64,000 bases of DNA from Hassallia sp050875635 (lineage in GTDB: Bacteria; Cyanobacteriota; Cyanobacteriia; Cyanobacteriales; Nostocaceae). The notes under the pieces were generated by a model. It was not told the origin of the DNA and did not search any database. It saw only the letters and a program-made list of their open reading frames with translations. Below, one piece after another: positions 34,436-42,605 of the stretch. Location: NCBI RefSeq assembly GCF_050875635.1, contig NZ_JBPAOH010000030.1:1-64000 (forward strand). The letters are read 5' to 3'. The position numbers and the translations under genes are program-made. Positions within the stretch are counted from its first letter, which is position 1. Each line of letters begins with the position of its first letter.

Positions 34436-34825
34436 TTACCCACTAACCAAAGATACAAGCACGCCATTTGGATCGCGCACGCGAGCGATTGTGTGTCCTC
34501 CAGGCTGGGGTTTTGGTGCATCTAATCCTTTTGCACCGACACCGATCGCTCTCATATAAGCAGTACCAACGTCAGGGGTGACGAATGATAGTTGAATTGA
34601 AGCTGGAGGTTGGGCAGAATTGTTGGGATGACAGCCACCCGGAAATAACTTCTGCGCTTCGTTGCTTGAGGAGAAAGCAAGCGTCGTGCTACCGGTTTCT
34701 AATTCTGCCCAGACAGACTCACCAATTTCCCGGAGAGTGCGACGAACTAAACCAAAGGCTTTTTCATAAAACTCGACGGTTTTAATTACGTCGTCTACCC
34801 AAATAACTGTGTAACCAAATTTCAT
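34436..34825 (-). CDS. VOC/glyoxalase-superfamily protein
   Basis: A 129-aa single-domain vicinal-oxygen-chelate protein. Two beta-alpha-beta halves are visible: KFGYTVIWVDDVIKTVEFYEKAFG, and later SFVTPDVGTAYMRAIGVGAKG ending VRDPNGVLVSLVSG. Members are lyases, dioxygenases or resistance proteins; metal ligands are not complete enough to choose. The frame extends upstream to 34885, but AGGAAG before the ATG at 34825 decides the start. Confidence 0.8.
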   Translation of the reverse strand: MKFGYTVIWVDDVIKTVEFYEKAFGLVRRTLREIGESVWAELETGSTTLAFSSSNEAQKLFPGGCHPNNSAQPPASIQLSFVTPDVGTAYMRAIGVGAKGLDAPKPQPGGHTIARVRDPNGVLVSLVSG

Positions 34826-34935
34826 GGTTTTGCTTCCTGTATGCGTGCGATCGCAAATCAATCCTACCCCAATAGCTGAAAACAAAAACCTGTAAAGTAA
34901 TTTAACATGTTTTTATTTTCGCGTTTTTTACGAAG

Positions 34936-35001
34936 TACGTAGTGAGCGGTTTACCGCTCATATCAAGAATGAGAAGGGCTGAAGCCCTTACTACTAATAA
35001 G
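34936..35001. repeat. Two short palindromes
   Basis: GTAGTGAGCGGTTTACCGCTCA and AGGGCTGAAGCCCTT lie side by side between divergent genes, both common dispersed hairpins of cyanobacteria. Confidence 0.7.
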
Positions 35002-35012
35002 CGCGTTTATTT

Positions 35013-35456
35013 ATGCCCATTTACTTATTAATCTGCTTAATTTTGCTTGCTGGATGCTTAAACTTTGGTAACAATTACAGTTACAAAACCGCACAATCTC
35101 CACCTGTACAAGAAATTGGTAAGTGGCTGGGTGAGCCTTTGCCTAACACTTATGCAAATTTACAGTATGAGATTATTGGTGATACTCCTGACCCACAGGC
35201 GCGAATTGCTGTCAATGTGTCAAAAGAGTATTTTCAAATGCTGATTAAAAATCAAAATTTAGTTAAATATGACGACTTCAAAAATAAGCTGCCTGATGAC
35301 TTAAAGCCAAGAGAATGGGAAAATGGCAATCATCCAAAATATTTTATCAAAAAACCACTTTCGAGTACAACAATATGGATTACAAAAAATAATTTTTACC
35401 CTAAATATTACTGGTATCAAAACTCTACACTATACATGGTTTATTCCTCGAGATAG
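35013..35456 (+). CDS. Lipoprotein of unknown function
   Basis: A 147-aa protein with a short lipoprotein signal: hydrophobic residues 3-14 and lipobox LLAGC with Cys15. The mature part is small, charged and aromatic-rich (ENGNHPKYFIKKPL, NNFYPKYYWYQNS) with no recognised domain. It would sit on the outer face of the inner membrane or the inner face of the outer membrane. A heptamer array follows its stop codon within six bases. Confidence 0.65.
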   Translation: MPIYLLICLILLAGCLNFGNNYSYKTAQSPPVQEIGKWLGEPLPNTYANLQYEIIGDTPDPQARIAVNVSKEYFQMLIKNQNLVKYDDFKNKLPDDLKPREWENGNHPKYFIKKPLSSTTIWITKNNFYPKYYWYQNSTLYMVYSSR

Positions 35457-35458
35457 TT

Positions 35459-35527
35459 GCCAATGCCCAATGCCCAATGCCCAATGCCCAATGCCCAATG
35501 CCCAATGCCCAATGCCTAATGCCCCAT
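35459..35527. repeat. Pure CAATGCC heptamer array
   Basis: Eight or more perfect copies of the seven-base unit CAATGCC, then CTAATGCCCCATTTA. The cleanest tandem heptamer run in the window, between a + strand stop and a - strand stop. Confidence 0.95.
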
Positions 35528-36076
35528 TTAACTTTCTAGAATACAAGAAGCGGTGGCGAGAGTTTGTGCTTTTTGTTGCATCAGTTCAATATCTGATGCT
35601 AACCAAGAGCGAGGTGCTTGACAGTGATGAGCTATTAGCAATCCCCATAAACCTCTAGGAATCAAAACTGGTACAACTAGGTTAGCGCGAACTTGTAAAT
35701 GACGAAGAAAATCTCGGTGACAAGGCTGGATTGGTTCTAATTCTATATCAGCGATCGCTCTGACTCTTCCTGCTAAATACATATCAGCATATTCATTGTT
35801 AAAACAATCATCAGGTCCGGTTGAACCTAAAATTGATAATGAGCGATCGCTCAAAGATTCAAAAGTTACTTGTCCGGACCACTTTTCGTAAAAATAATAC
35901 AAAACCACCCGATCAACCTGAAGTAACTCTCGGAGTTGGTTCGTTGTTTGTCTAACTAATGCATCCCGCTCGATTGTTTGACAAAGGCGATCGAGTACTC
36001 GTTGTAAACCCCTGTCATGATGCCTATTTGAACTAGGGTCAAATCTGAAATGTGAATGAATTTCCACAGGTTCCAA
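35528..36076 (-). CDS. Stand-alone DXCF-type cyanobacteriochrome GAF protein
   Basis: A 182-aa protein that is essentially one GAF domain. It has the bilin-binding Cys-His pair C119-H120 in QPCHRDFLRHLQVRANLVVPVL and the DXCF motif D89-D90-C91-F92. The combination is diagnostic of DXCF cyanobacteriochromes, which attach phycocyanobilin/phycoviolobilin and usually respond to blue, green or teal light. A helix precedes the GAF, but there is no kinase, GGDEF or other output domain. It may act by protein contact, or derive from a larger sensor. No frameshift is seen upstream. Confidence 0.82.
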   Translation of the reverse strand: MEPVEIHSHFRFDPSSNRHHDRGLQRVLDRLCQTIERDALVRQTTNQLRELLQVDRVVLYYFYEKWSGQVTFESLSDRSLSILGSTGPDDCFNNEYADMYLAGRVRAIADIELEPIQPCHRDFLRHLQVRANLVVPVLIPRGLWGLLIAHHCQAPRSWLASDIELMQQKAQTLATASCILES

Positions 36077-36475
36077 ATGACTGCTCAGTAAATATTCTTG
36101 AATTTATATGGTAACTTATCAGACCTCTATCTAAATAAATCCCTACCTGACAATAGCGATTAATTTTTTCTCCAATCATATTACCAGTTAACTGTTTTGG
36201 CAAATTTAAAATAAAAAATTAATAATTTACAATAGCTACAAGGCAAAAATATAAATCAAATATAAAAATATTATTTTCCCAAAATCTCCGTCAGAAACAC
36301 TGTTTTTAATTATTATCAAATAATAACTTTGTGCGTGTTGAAAATCACATTTCTTTAGGAACTAATATAATTACAATAATTGGGTAAAGTTGAAATATTG
36401 CACTTTTTTTAAAAGTTCCGAGGCAGCACCCTACATAATTGTGTTCCCAGGCTTGAGCCTAGGAACGAGAAAGGC
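36077..36475. other. A+T-rich intergenic region
   Basis: No gene found. It presumably contains the CBCR promoter. A hairpin (GTTCCCAGGCTTGAGCCTAGGAAC, 36442-36465) lies just after the ndhH stop and may end that transcript, although no T-run follows on the minus strand. Confidence 0.5.
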
Positions 36476-37660
36476 TTATCTATCTACTGACCCCATGATG
36501 ATGTCAATACTGCCGAGAATTACGACAATATCTGCTAACTTCACACCGCGCAATAAATGAGGTATAATTTGCACGTTGTTGAAATCAGCAGCGCGAATTT
36601 TCCACCGCCAAGGGAAGACGTTATCATCGCCTATGAGATAAATTCCCAGTTCACCTTTGCCGCTTTCGACGCGGGAGTAAATTTCTCCTTTGGGAATTTT
36701 GAAGGTGGGGGAAATTTTCTTGCCAATATACTGGTAATCAAAAGCATCCCACTCGGATTTTTTACCAGCAGCCATGCGCTTGGCTTCTAAGTTCTCAAAA
36801 GGTCCACCAGGAAGTTTGGCGATCGCTTGACGAATAATTTTCACCGATTCGCGCATTTCTCGCATCCGCACGACGTATCGAGCGAAGCAATCACCCGCAG
36901 TTTCCCAATGCACATCCCAGTCGAAATCGTCGTAACATTCGTAGTGGTCAACTTTCCGTAAATCCCACTTTACCCCAGATGCGCGTAACATCGGACCAGA
37001 TAGTCCCCAGTTAATTGCTTCATCGCGAGTAATAGTACCAACACCTTCAACACGACGCCGGAAAATCGGGTTATCGGTAACTAAGCGCTCGTATTCGTCA
37101 ACTTTCGGGATAAAATAGTCGCAAAAATCCAAGCATTTATCTATCCAACCGTAGGGTAAATCAGCCGCGACACCACCAATCCGGAAGTAGTTGTGATTTA
37201 CCATCCGATAACCTGTGGCAGCTTCCCACAGATCGTAAATCAACTCTCTTTCGCGGAATTGATAGAAAAACGGAGTTTGTGCGCCAACGTCAGCCAAGAA
37301 TGGACCAAACCACAGCAAATGGTTGGCAATGCGATTCAATTCCAGCATGATAACGCGGATGTAGCTAGCGCGTTTGGGAACGGCAACATTGGCTAGTTTT
37401 TCCGGTGCGTTGACGGTGACAGCTTCGTTAAACATTCCCGCTGCATAGTCCCACCGACTGACGTAGGGGACGTACATTATATTAGTGCGGTTCTCGGCAA
37501 TTTTTTCCATCCCCCGGTGTAGATAGCCGATGACCGGTTCACAGTCGATGACATCTTCGCCATCTAGGGTGACAATTAACCGCATAACCCCGTGCATTGA
37601 GGGATGGTGAGGTCCCATGTTTAGCACCATCGGTTCTGTGCGGGTTTCAATTCTTGCCAT
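36476..37660 (-). CDS. ndhH: NAD(P)H-quinone oxidoreductase subunit H
   Basis: A 394-aa subunit of the thylakoid NDH-1 complex, homologous to the 49-kDa/NuoD subunit. Start MARIETRTEPMVLNMGPHHP; family motifs MHGVMRLIVTLDGEDV, GYLHRGMEKIAE, and end PHLLRGVKLADIVVILGSIDIIMGSVDR. It helps form the quinone chamber used in cyclic electron flow, respiration and CO2 uptake. No other ndh genes are adjacent, as usual for cyanobacterial ndhH. Full length, no repeats inside. Confidence 0.97.
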   Translation of the reverse strand: MARIETRTEPMVLNMGPHHPSMHGVMRLIVTLDGEDVIDCEPVIGYLHRGMEKIAENRTNIMYVPYVSRWDYAAGMFNEAVTVNAPEKLANVAVPKRASYIRVIMLELNRIANHLLWFGPFLADVGAQTPFFYQFRERELIYDLWEAATGYRMVNHNYFRIGGVAADLPYGWIDKCLDFCDYFIPKVDEYERLVTDNPIFRRRVEGVGTITRDEAINWGLSGPMLRASGVKWDLRKVDHYECYDDFDWDVHWETAGDCFARYVVRMREMRESVKIIRQAIAKLPGGPFENLEAKRMAAGKKSEWDAFDYQYIGKKISPTFKIPKGEIYSRVESGKGELGIYLIGDDNVFPWRWKIRAADFNNVQIIPHLLRGVKLADIVVILGSIDIIMGSVDR

Positions 37661-38180
37661 TAGTTAATATCCCCTTTGGAACACTTGTGCAGTTAACCGT
37701 CAATTTAGACTTTCTTGACATGACATTGTGAATGTCATAAACACATCAAAACGCCACAGGTGTAAACTGCGGATTTTTGAAGGTGTTTAACTTTTATCTC
37801 ATTAGTTTAATTATATTGACAGACGACCGCGAAAGAAGGTTTTGCCTAAACAAGCAATGTTTGTGCGATCGCCTGAGAATGATGTTCTACTTCTAAATAC
37901 TTGCTTTATTTATCTTACCGCAATTTATTTAAGTATTTTTACTATCTATCATAAATTTGCTACTTAGCCACGATTGGAATTTTTGATGGCTAATTAGTTT
38001 TTTATCTCAAAAATTAAGGAATTACTTTAATTTTACCTCAGTAACAATACTGCTATTTTTCCATCGGGATTTAGTTTCTAAGTAATAATACTATTTTTTA
38101 ATTTTTACGTAATAAAAAATACTCAGAAATTTTTCTTATGATACTTTGGGCTAAAACATATACCATTGGGTGGATGAAAT
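37661..38180. other. ndhH upstream region, no gene
   Basis: About 500 A+T-rich bases divergent from ndhH; no reading frame of note. ndhH promoter presumably here. Confidence 0.5.
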
Positions 38181-38288
38181 ATGAGTGTAAATTTGTTTGA
38201 TGCTAATCACTATCGATCTGCAAATCCAGACTTAGCAGCAGCTGGTATAAATACAGATGCACAATTGCGTTCACACTTTGACAACTAG
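38181..38288 (+). pseudogene. N-terminal fragment of a repeat-rich secreted protein
   Basis: Encodes 35 residues (MSVNLFDANHYRSANPDLAA, then AGINTDAQLRSHFDN) before a stop. The FDANHYRSANPDLA pattern matches the start of large cyanobacterial proteins in which it repeats (calcium-binding or DUF4214-like type), where the next unit would follow directly. The break after SHFDN suggests a deletion; nothing downstream continues it. Confidence 0.6.
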
Positions 38289-38369
38289 AGTTATGGGCGA
38301 TTTCTGCCTGATTGTAACCTATGTAGCACGGGCTGATAAGTAAGTCAACCAAATTAAACATAAGACCCG

Positions 38370-38399
38370 CGTAGGGTGCGTTAGCCATAACGCACCCTA
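38370..38399. repeat. GTAGGGTGCGTTA..TAACGCACCCTAC palindrome
   Basis: A perfect dispersed palindrome, with related forms at 59504-59532. Nothing else is seen between here and rsmH at 38575. Confidence 0.85.
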
Positions 38400-38574
38400 C
38401 ATTTAATGTTTTTTAAGGTTGGGCTAGTTAGTTTGTGCGATCGCACTTAGGCAAGATGCCTAACCTACATAATACCTATGTGGTGCTATACGCTCCGGAA
38501 GGCTTTTTTGATTGCTCTAAACTGTGTTTATCTGTGTTATTCCTATCATTCGGAACTCTTTTTAAATAAGTTCA

Positions 38575-39498
38575 ATGAAAAGCGATTCGGAAACACAATT
38601 TGATACAGAAGACGAAGCAACTTTCTCACATATTCCGGTTTTGAGTCGAGAGGTAGTTGAGGGTTTAGCGGTGCATCCTGGTGGACATTATTTAGATGCT
38701 ACTGTAGGCGGTGGCGGTCACAGTCGGTTAATCTTAGAAGCTGCACCAGATGTACAATTGACGGCAATGGATCGAGATGATGATGCTTTGATTGCCGCAA
38801 AAAAGCAATTAGGAGAGTTTGGCGTTAGCGTAGCTCCTCCAAAGGAGGCTCGCATACAATTCATCAAGAGCAATTTTGCTGCTTATAAATTTCCTCCAAG
38901 CACTTACTCTGGTATTATCGCCGATTTGGGCGTTAGCTCTCACCATCTCGATACAGCGTCACGGGGTTTTAGTTTTCGCTCTAGCGCTCCTTTGGATATG
39001 CGGATGGATCGAGGACAATCGTTAACGGCTGCTGATGTGATTAATGATTGGGATGAAACAGAGTTAGCAAATATTTTCTTTACATACGGTGAAGAACGAC
39101 TTTCGCGACGCATTGCCAGACGAATTGTCGAAAAACGTCCGTTTCAGACGACAACGGAATTAGCTGAGGCGATCGCTTATTCTGTCCCCCCGAAATACCG
39201 TTATGGGAGAATTCACCCAGCTACTCGCGTGTTTCAAGCTTTACGCATTGTCGTTAACGATGAGTTAAAGTCTTTAGAAACGTTTCTCGAAAAAGCCCCA
39301 GAAGCGCTTTTACCCGGTGGCAGAATCGCCATTATCAGTTTTCACAGTTTGGAAGACCGTCTGGTGAAACACGGTTTAAGAAATTCACCGTTGTTAAGGG
39401 TATTGACAAAAAAGCCAATTACTGCTCAAGAAGATGAAATTGCCAATAATGTGCGATCGCGCTCTGCTAAGTTGAGAATCGCAGAAAGGAAAGAGTGA
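38575..39498 (+). CDS. rsmH: 16S rRNA (cytosine1402-N4)-methyltransferase
   Basis: A 307-aa RsmH (MraW). Motifs: HIPVLSREVVEGL, SAM-binding DATVGGGGHS (41-50), IIADLGVSSHHLD, GFSFRSSAPLDMRMD, RIHPATRVFQALRI, IISFHSLEDRLVK. It methylates C1402 in the ribosomal P site. Residues 82-92 (about 33 bases, 38824-38856) are a small dispersed repeat in frame, between the alpha helix and RIQF strand of the Rossmann core. A G-rich array starts immediately after the stop codon. Not located in a dcw cluster here. Confidence 0.94.
   Translation: MKSDSETQFDTEDEATFSHIPVLSREVVEGLAVHPGGHYLDATVGGGGHSRLILEAAPDVQLTAMDRDDDALIAAKKQLGEFGVSVAPPKEARIQFIKSNFAAYKFPPSTYSGIIADLGVSSHHLDTASRGFSFRSSAPLDMRMDRGQSLTAADVINDWDETELANIFFTYGEERLSRRIARRIVEKRPFQTTTELAEAIAYSVPPKYRYGRIHPATRVFQALRIVVNDELKSLETFLEKAPEALLPGGRIAIISFHSLEDRLVKHGLRNSPLLRVLTKKPITAQEDEIANNVRSRSAKLRIAERKE
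38824..38856. repeat. Small dispersed repeat in rsmH
   Basis: GGCGTTAGCGTAGCTCCTCC followed by AAAGGAGGCTCGC; the CTCC/GGAG core can form a hairpin. This unit is familiar from intergenic DNA of Nostoc relatives and adds 11 residues to RsmH. Confidence 0.7.
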
Positions 39499-39556
39499 GG
39501 GGAGTGGGGGAGTGGAGGAGTGGGAGAGTGGGGGAGTGGGAGAGTGGAGGATATAG
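39499..39556. repeat. GGGGAGTGG array after rsmH
   Basis: Seven- and eight-base units of GGGAGTGG/GGAGGAGT directly after the stop codon; one-sided, without a C-rich mirror. Confidence 0.9.
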
Positions 39557-39569
39557 CAGTTGAGAAATA

Positions 39570-40244
39570 ATGAATTACAACGATTATTACGAAAATGGAT
39601 ACACTATAAAACGTCAGCTTCTTTCATTAGAAGAAGTAGAGTATTTGAGAAATGAAATCACTAACAATATTCAATTTGAATCATCTCACGGAAGTAGGCA
39701 TCTGCAATTCAAAATTCCTGCTATCTATGATTTGGCTTATTCGACAAATATCCAGGACAGTCTAACCAAGTATTTTGATAACAGTCCCAAATTAGTACGG
39801 GCTATCTATTTTAATAAAACCTGTAATACTAATTGGAGTGTATCTTGGCATCAAGATAAAACTATCGCTGTCAAAGAAAAAGTTCAGATTGCTGGTTTTG
39901 AACCTTGGTCAATCAAGGAGGGAGTTGTTCATGTGCAACCCCCTATAGAAGTCATGCAAAATATAGTTACTTTACGCTTGCATTTAGATGCTGCTGATAA
40001 AACTAATGGTGCTTTAAGAGTAATTCCCAAATCTCATCAGCTAGGCTTATTAAGCCCAAGTCAGATTGAGCAAATAAAACACAAACAAAATTCAGTTTTT
40101 TGTCACGTTGAGGCTGGTGATGCTGTAATTATGAGTCCGCTGATTTTACATTCTTCCTTGAAAGCTATAAACCCTAGTCAGCGTCGAGTGATTCATTTAG
40201 AATATTCGTCTTTCAAGTTACCTGAAGGCTTAAGTTGGGTTTGA
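39570..40244 (+). CDS. Phytanoyl-CoA dioxygenase-family protein
   Basis: A 224-aa Fe(II)/2-oxoglutarate oxygenase of the PhyH family. Iron ligands: H94 and D96 in SWHQDKT, and a distal His near residue 194 in LILHSSLKA, with the 2-oxoglutarate-binding Arg in QRRVIHLEYS. Also present: GALRVIPKSHQLG. Such proteins hydroxylate varied substrates, often secondary metabolites. It precedes a DUF2283 gene and faces a KMO-like gene. Substrate unknown. Confidence 0.82.
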   Translation: MNYNDYYENGYTIKRQLLSLEEVEYLRNEITNNIQFESSHGSRHLQFKIPAIYDLAYSTNIQDSLTKYFDNSPKLVRAIYFNKTCNTNWSVSWHQDKTIAVKEKVQIAGFEPWSIKEGVVHVQPPIEVMQNIVTLRLHLDAADKTNGALRVIPKSHQLGLLSPSQIEQIKHKQNSVFCHVEAGDAVIMSPLILHSSLKAINPSQRRVIHLEYSSFKLPEGLSWV

Positions 40245-40312
40245 TGGTTATCAGTTATTGGTAATTAGGGCATGTTGACCAATAGATATATATAGTTAGT
40301 AAAAAGATAATT

Positions 40313-40513
40313 ATGAAGATTACCTATGACCCTGAAGTTGATGTTTTAAGAATTTTGTTTAGTAATGCACCAATTGAAGAAAGCGATGAAGAAAAACCAG
40401 GGGTAATTTTCGATTACGACCAAAATGGAAATATAGTGGGATTAGAAATCATAGATGCTTCTATGCGGATGGATAATCCCCGTTCTGTTGAGTATTCTGT
40501 TAATCAAAAATAG
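40313..40513 (+). CDS. DUF2283 protein
   Basis: A 66-aa protein starting MKITYDPEVDVLRILFSNAPIEES, followed by EEKPGVIFDYDQNGNIVGLEI. This is the full DUF2283 pattern, a small beta-rich domain widespread in cyanobacteria and often near toxin genes. No toxin is adjacent. Function unknown. Confidence 0.82.
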   Translation: MKITYDPEVDVLRILFSNAPIEESDEEKPGVIFDYDQNGNIVGLEIIDASMRMDNPRSVEYSVNQK

Positions 40514-40632
40514 GTGATAATAATGTATCAGGAGGCAGAGCCTCCTCAAATTGCGTTTTCATACAGAGTATAGGAGCAAGACAAATCTTATACAAATATC
40601 ATTTATAACAATAAGATAATTAATAATATTGT

Positions 40633-41943
40633 TTAATTCAAAAACTTTTTATTATAATTTTTTACTTTTGATATCCAACCTTGATAGGACTTAAGAATAT
40701 CTGAGTAGGGAATTGTACTAGCAGATAATAATTCTCGCAAAGGAGGCACAAAAAATTGAGGAAATAGTTTATTCATCATCTTCGCAAAACTTTCCCTCAA
40801 GATAAATTCAGTAAATAAAGTTTTAGATGCAGGTATAACATTTGCGTCGAGTTCCCACAAGGCGTATGCGTCTGGTCGCCGACGGATAGTAAACTGCTCT
40901 ATAGCAGTAGCCCATTCATCAGAATACTCATCTAAAAGACTATCAAAGACTAGTACGTCTTCAAAAGCATTATTACAACCTTGACCAAGACTCGAAGAAA
41001 CAGCATGAGCAGCATCTCCAAGAATTAGCACGCTGTCACCATAATGATAGCGATCGCAGCGTGTTCTTAATTGTGTTCCTATCGGTCTTTTCAGGAAAGC
41101 TTCTGCTTCTTCTTCAGAAATTAGCGGCGCAACCTCTGGCAAATTATGCTGAAAGAATGCCATTACCTCTTCTTTCGTAGATAAATTAACTATTTTATTT
41201 GGCTTTTGTGGGAAAAATAAAATCCCAATAAACTTATCATCTAGTTGAGGCACTATTCCAAAAGTAATACCTTCCTCTATTCTCCAGATATTCAGATAGT
41301 TTGGTTTTAAGTTTTTGCTTGTTTTTTCTTTGTTACTTAATAAGAAAACTGTTTTGTAGCAAGTATAAGCATACTCTTGCTGAAATTCAAAAAACTCGGT
41401 ATTTAGAAAATGCGTTCTCACTATTGAACGCGCTCCGTCTGCACCAATCAATAGGTCATAATCAACCGTAAACTTTTCTGTCTGATTTTCTGGTACTGTT
41501 TCTTTAACTTTCTCAAAGGTCAGAGTTTTATTTTCAAAATCAACACTCGTGCATTTGCAATCATAATGAATTTCAACTTTATTGTCGGATTTTTCAGTTA
41601 ATTGTGACAATAGAGCTATTAATAAACTAGTTCGGTCAGTGTTAAATGAATATATTTTTTTAGATCGATTCTCTAATATTTTATTTTTCTGATATATTAT
41701 GCTGCCACGATTTTCCACACAAGTCGCTTTAACTGCTGCTTCTAACCCCTTTATTTTCCTCAAAGCTTTTAGTCCTCTTTCATTGATGCCATAAGGAATA
41801 GTTCTAGAGTTAGCCAAAGAAACTTTTTGTAAGTCACTGCGACGTTCGTAGATTTCTATCTTATATTGAGTGTTGCGACGCGATAAATAATGTGCCAGTA
41901 AAACTCCAGCAGGACCAGCGCCAACAAGAATAACTTTTTTCAT
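40633..41943 (-). CDS. FAD-dependent monooxygenase, kynurenine-3-monooxygenase-like
   Basis: A 436-aa group A flavoprotein monooxygenase. It has the N-terminal GAGPAGVLLAHYLSRR dinucleotide motif, then LLIGADGARSIVRTHF (the DG motif) and ILGDAAHAVSSSLGQGCNNAFEDVLVFDSLL, the FAD ribityl region typical of kynurenine monooxygenases. A hydrophobic C-terminal stretch is present but modest. It may hydroxylate kynurenine or a related aromatic. No other kynurenine-pathway genes are nearby. A+T-rich compared with neighbours. Confidence 0.78.
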   Translation of the reverse strand: MKKVILVGAGPAGVLLAHYLSRRNTQYKIEIYERRSDLQKVSLANSRTIPYGINERGLKALRKIKGLEAAVKATCVENRGSIIYQKNKILENRSKKIYSFNTDRTSLLIALLSQLTEKSDNKVEIHYDCKCTSVDFENKTLTFEKVKETVPENQTEKFTVDYDLLIGADGARSIVRTHFLNTEFFEFQQEYAYTCYKTVFLLSNKEKTSKNLKPNYLNIWRIEEGITFGIVPQLDDKFIGILFFPQKPNKIVNLSTKEEVMAFFQHNLPEVAPLISEEEAEAFLKRPIGTQLRTRCDRYHYGDSVLILGDAAHAVSSSLGQGCNNAFEDVLVFDSLLDEYSDEWATAIEQFTIRRRPDAYALWELDANVIPASKTLFTEFILRESFAKMMNKLFPQFFVPPLRELLSASTIPYSDILKSYQGWISKVKNYNKKFLN

Positions 41944-41974
41944 TGTTGTTAATAAAATACTCTGTAATTTAATA

Positions 41975-42112
41975 TTATATTTTTATAAACCAACGACGAC
42001 GATACATTCCATAAATGATTATCCACCAAAATAATACCATTGCGATTGATTTTTCACCGCTGGAAAATTTATGGTCAAAGATTAAGAGTATACTTTGTTC
42101 TCTCGGTGCCAT
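41975..42112 (-). CDS. 45-aa single-span membrane protein
   Basis: The frame starts MAPREQSILLIFDHKFSSGE, and residues 24-36 with flanks form one hydrophobic helix (IAMVLFWWIIIYG) followed by a basic end (MYRRRWFIKI). A strong AAGGAAGGA ribosome site stands six bases before the ATG, the main reason to accept it. It is 54 bases downstream of the 82-aa gene and probably in its operon. Unknown function. Confidence 0.62.
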   Translation of the reverse strand: MAPREQSILLIFDHKFSSGEKSIAMVLFWWIIIYGMYRRRWFIKI

Positions 42113-42166
42113 AAATTATCCTTCCTTGGCTAAAGCCATTGAATAAGCATGAGTGCAAAGTCTCTA

Positions 42167-42415
42167 TCAATTATCAGGTAAATTTTCTATCTCGTTGGCA
42201 ATTAGCGTCTGAAAATCTTCGTCACAGTGAGTGTGTAAATGAACAGCAGCAGCTAGCAGCTCTGCGAGAATTTCTGCTTGTTGATTAGCAGTTAAACTTG
42301 GTAATTGTAGTTGGTTGATTAAGGCTTGTACTTGAGCGCATTCTGTGCCTAATTCAGCAATCAAGGTATTGAGAGTAGAATTAGTTACGAGTTCATAGCG
42401 ATCGCTAATTTGCAT
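42167..42415 (-). CDS. 82-aa helical protein of unknown function
   Basis: Acidic, Leu/Ala/Gln-rich helices (NTLIAELGTECAQVQALINQ ... ILAELLAAAVHLHTHCDED). No known motif. Its ATG follows the restored stop codon of the upstream frameshifted gene by three bases, implying translational coupling within the M50 peptidase operon. Confidence 0.65.
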   Translation of the reverse strand: MQISDRYELVTNSTLNTLIAELGTECAQVQALINQLQLPSLTANQQAEILAELLAAAVHLHTHCDEDFQTLIANEIENLPDN

Positions 42416-42418
42416 AAT

Positions 42419-42605
42419 TTACTGTCCTAATCTTTTACGCGCTTGTTGAATTGCTTTCTCAAAAGCACGAATTTCTTTTTCCCAATGCTTAATTAAACCT
42501 TCGTCTTGAAAATCCTTCTCGCGCTTCGAGTCTAATTTTCTCTTCATGTTCAGCAATTCGGTGAGTCAAGCTGGCAATCGCTTTTTTATGGTTTTTCTTA
42601 CCCAT
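42419..42605 (-). pseudogene. 61-aa basic protein gene with +1 frameshift
   Basis: Reads MGKKNHKKAIASLTHRIAEH, then EEKIRL, and next should be EREKDFQDEGLIKHWEKEI and on to ARKRLGQ. An extra A in the CTCGAAGCG stretch puts the two halves in different frames. Removing it gives a continuous 61-codon gene that fits exactly between its neighbours: the ATG overlaps the peptidase stop (TAATG), and the stop is three bases before the next ATG. Either a true mutation or a sequencing error. Confidence 0.75.

Noticed and set aside
35459..35527. CRISPR-like appearance of regular repeats
   Set aside because: Units are 7 bases and directly tandem without spacers; no cas genes nearby.
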